This document shows positions 61,783 to 64,000 of a stretch of 64,000 nt of DNA, piece after piece. Made by a program: the position numbers and the translations under genes. Within the stretch, counting starts at the first letter, position 1; each line of letters starts with the position of its first letter. Origin of the DNA: Streptomyces sp. TRM70350 (GTDB taxonomy: Bacteria > Actinomycetota > Actinomycetes > Streptomycetales > Streptomycetaceae); the NCBI RefSeq assembly GCF_019219825.1, contig NZ_JAHUXH010000009.1:1-64000 (forward strand), written 5' to 3'. The notes beneath the pieces are model-generated. The model searched no databases. It was not told where the DNA came from and was given only the letters and a program-made list of their open reading frames with translations.

Positions 61783-63270
61783 ATGACCACATTCGCCCGC
61801 GACACCGACACACTGACACGGGACGCGCTGACGGTCCTCCAGCCCGGCTTCACCGGCACCGAGGCCCCCGACTGGCTGCTGCGCCGCCTCGGTGAGGGCC
61901 TCGCCTCGGTCGGCCTGTTCGGCCGCAACATCGCCTCGCCCGAGCAACTCGCCGCCCTGACCGCCCAGTTGCGCGCGGAGCGGGACGACGTCCTGGTCGC
62001 CATCGACGAGGAGGGCGGTGACGTCACGCGCCTGGAGGTGCGGACCGGCTCCTCCTTCCCCGGCAACCACGCCCTCGGCGCGGTGGACGACGTCGAGCTG
62101 ACGAGGGAGGTGGCCGCCGAACTGGGCCGCCGCCTCGCCGCGTGCGGGGTGAACCTCAACTGGGCCCCGTCCGCGGACGTGAACTCCAACCCGGGCAACC
62201 CCGTCATCGGCGTACGGTCGTTCGGCGCCGACCCGGCCCTGGTCGCCCGGCACACCGCCGCGTACGTCACCGGCCTGCAGTCGGCCGGTGTGGCGGCCTG
62301 CACCAAGCACTTCCCCGGCCACGGCGACACCAACGTCGACTCCCACCACGCCCTGCCCCGCATCGACGCGGACCCGACCGTGCTGGGCGAACGGGAACTG
62401 GCCCCGTTCCGCGCGGCGATCGCGGCGGGCGCGCGGGCGGTGATGAGCGCCCACATCCTCGTGCCCGCCCTGGACCCGGACCGCCCGGCGACGCTGTCGG
62501 GCAGGGTGCTCACGAAACTGCTGCGCGGCGACCTCGGCCACGACGGCCTGATCGTCACCGACGGCATGGAGATGCAGGCCATCGCGGCCACCTACGGCAT
62601 CGAACGCGGCAGCGTCCTCGCCGTCGCGGCCGGCGCCGACGCGATCTGCGTGGGCGGCGGCCTCGCCGACGACGAGACGGTACGGCGGCTGCGCGACGCC
62701 CTCGTGGCGGCGGTGCGCGCCGGTGAACTCGCCGAGGAGCGGCTGGCGGACGCGGCGGAACGGGTGCGCGGGCTGGCGGCCTGGGCGGCCTCGGCGGCGA
62801 AGGCCGCCAGCCAGGGCGGCGCCGACAGTGCGGTGGGCCTGCGGGCGGCCCGGCGGGCGTTGCGGGTGACGGGGGCGGACGGCTTCACCCCGCTCACGGA
62901 GGCGCCCTACGTCGCCGCCTTCACCCCCGTCGCGAACATCGCCGTCGGCGACGAGACCCCCTGGGGCGTGACGGCGGAGCTGACCGCCCTGCTCCCCGGC
63001 ACGGAGGCGGGCACGTTCGTGGGGGAGGAGGCGGGCAGTTCTGCGCTGGCGGCGGCGGGGGAGCGCCGCATCGTGGCGGTCGTCCGCGACGAACACCGGC
63101 ACCCGTGGATGGCGACGGCCCTCGACACGCTCCTTCGTGCGCGCCCGGAGACGATCGTGGTCGAGATGGGCGTGCCCCAGGCGGCGCCCCGGGGCGCGCT
63201 GCACATCGCGACGTACGGCGCGGCCCGCGTGTGCGGGCGGGCGGCGGCGGAGGTCATCGCCGGGGTGTGA
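61783..63270 (+). CDS. dasD: DasD beta-N-acetylglucosaminidase (GH3)
   Basis: This 495-residue family 3 glycoside hydrolase has the N-acetylglucosaminidase motif KHFPGHGDTNVDSHHALP, containing the His/Asp catalytic dyad (H and D of PGHGDT and the later DSHH), and VTDGMEM with the nucleophilic Asp. There is no signal peptide, so it acts inside the cell on imported chitooligosaccharides. The operon arrangement dasABC-dasD is as in S. coelicolor. The start is the ATG at 61783. Confidence 0.94.
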   Translation: MTTFARDTDTLTRDALTVLQPGFTGTEAPDWLLRRLGEGLASVGLFGRNIASPEQLAALTAQLRAERDDVLVAIDEEGGDVTRLEVRTGSSFPGNHALGAVDDVELTREVAAELGRRLAACGVNLNWAPSADVNSNPGNPVIGVRSFGADPALVARHTAAYVTGLQSAGVAACTKHFPGHGDTNVDSHHALPRIDADPTVLGERELAPFRAAIAAGARAVMSAHILVPALDPDRPATLSGRVLTKLLRGDLGHDGLIVTDGMEMQAIAATYGIERGSVLAVAAGADAICVGGGLADDETVRRLRDALVAAVRAGELAEERLADAAERVRGLAAWAASAAKAASQGGADSAVGLRAARRALRVTGADGFTPLTEAPYVAAFTPVANIAVGDETPWGVTAELTALLPGTEAGTFVGEEAGSSALAAAGERRIVAVVRDEHRHPWMATALDTLLRARPETIVVEMGVPQAAPRGALHIATYGAARVCGRAAAEVIAGV

Positions 63271-63372
63271 GGGCTGCGCGCCGCGGCCCCTCCTTTGGAC
63301 GTCCTCTCCCAGGGAGAGGAGGATCGGAAGGGTGAGACCGCACCGAGGGCTGTGCCCGGAGGTGATGCCGCG

Positions 63373-63930
<558 letters not shown>

Positions 63931-64000
63931 GACGTGCGCGGCGGGGCCGGGCGCGGGTCGGGGCGGCGGCGGGCTTGTTGCGGGGGTGGGGGCTGGTCCG

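Overview
The window is chromosomal DNA of a Streptomyces species. GC content is very high with strong GC bias at third codon positions, and many genes start with GTG or TTG. The gene order matches, from memory, the S. coelicolor SCO5188-SCO5235 neighbourhood: uvrD2-wblC, sigR-rsrA, the albaflavenone genes, nrdABS and the das locus. No prophage, CRISPR array, integrase or intact insertion sequence was seen.

Layout. 1-4 kb: UvrD2-type helicase, then wblC (WhiB7-type antibiotic-response regulator) behind a long leader holding a 107-codon upstream ORF and an intrinsic terminator. 4-7.5 kb: UbiB/ABC1 kinase and ThiF/E1-like protein, then a YgjP-type metallopeptidase. 7.6-10.9 kb: a TerD-AIM24 fusion and two AIM24 proteins. 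10.9-20.2 kb: Nudix hydrolase, zincin-like protein, SDR, MoaE, PDZ/Lon-like protease, PPA1309-like protein and a large UPF0182 membrane protein. 20.2-23.1 kb: two identical initiator tRNA genes flanking a Sel1-repeat protein and a 31-bp minisatellite. 23.1-31.1 kb: CatR/catalase, CBS protein, HisN, TetR, SugE, RsgA, AroA and an M50-like peptidase.

31.4-39.3 kb is an accessory carbohydrate island, all on the minus strand: a secreted ricin-lectin/pectate-lyase-like enzyme with a LacI/CebR-type operator, a GntR regulator, an oxidoreductase and an ABC sugar importer without its own ATPase. A TGTCATATATGAC-type palindrome lies in front of the regulator and of the importer operon, and a third, inverted copy sits behind a forward promoter facing the SRAP gene.

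39.5-46.7 kb: SRAP protein, a small hydrolase, the thiol-stress sigma factor SigR (two start sites, autoregulatory promoter) with its anti-sigma factor RsrA, two HD/HD-GYP membrane proteins, a TPR-like protein and peptide deformylase. 46.9-49.4 kb: epi-isozizaene synthase and CYP170A1, translationally coupled (albaflavenone pathway). 49.4-54.3 kb: class Ia ribonucleotide reductase nrdA-nrdB-nrdS behind paired NrdR boxes and a cobalamin riboswitch. 54.4-54.9 kb: an eroded IS200/IS605-type TnpB relic. 54.8-57.3 kb: GNAT acetyltransferase and a sodium:solute symporter with its DUF3311 partner. 57.5-63.3 kb: the das locus (DasR, DasABC chitooligosaccharide importer, DasD beta-N-acetylglucosaminidase) with dre operators, then a DoxX protein.

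Most genes are core Streptomyces housekeeping or stress genes. The parts most worth a second look are the wblC attenuation leader, the three-operator GntR regulon of the sugar island, the minisatellite between duplicate initiator tRNAs, the TerD/AIM24 triad and the TnpB relic.
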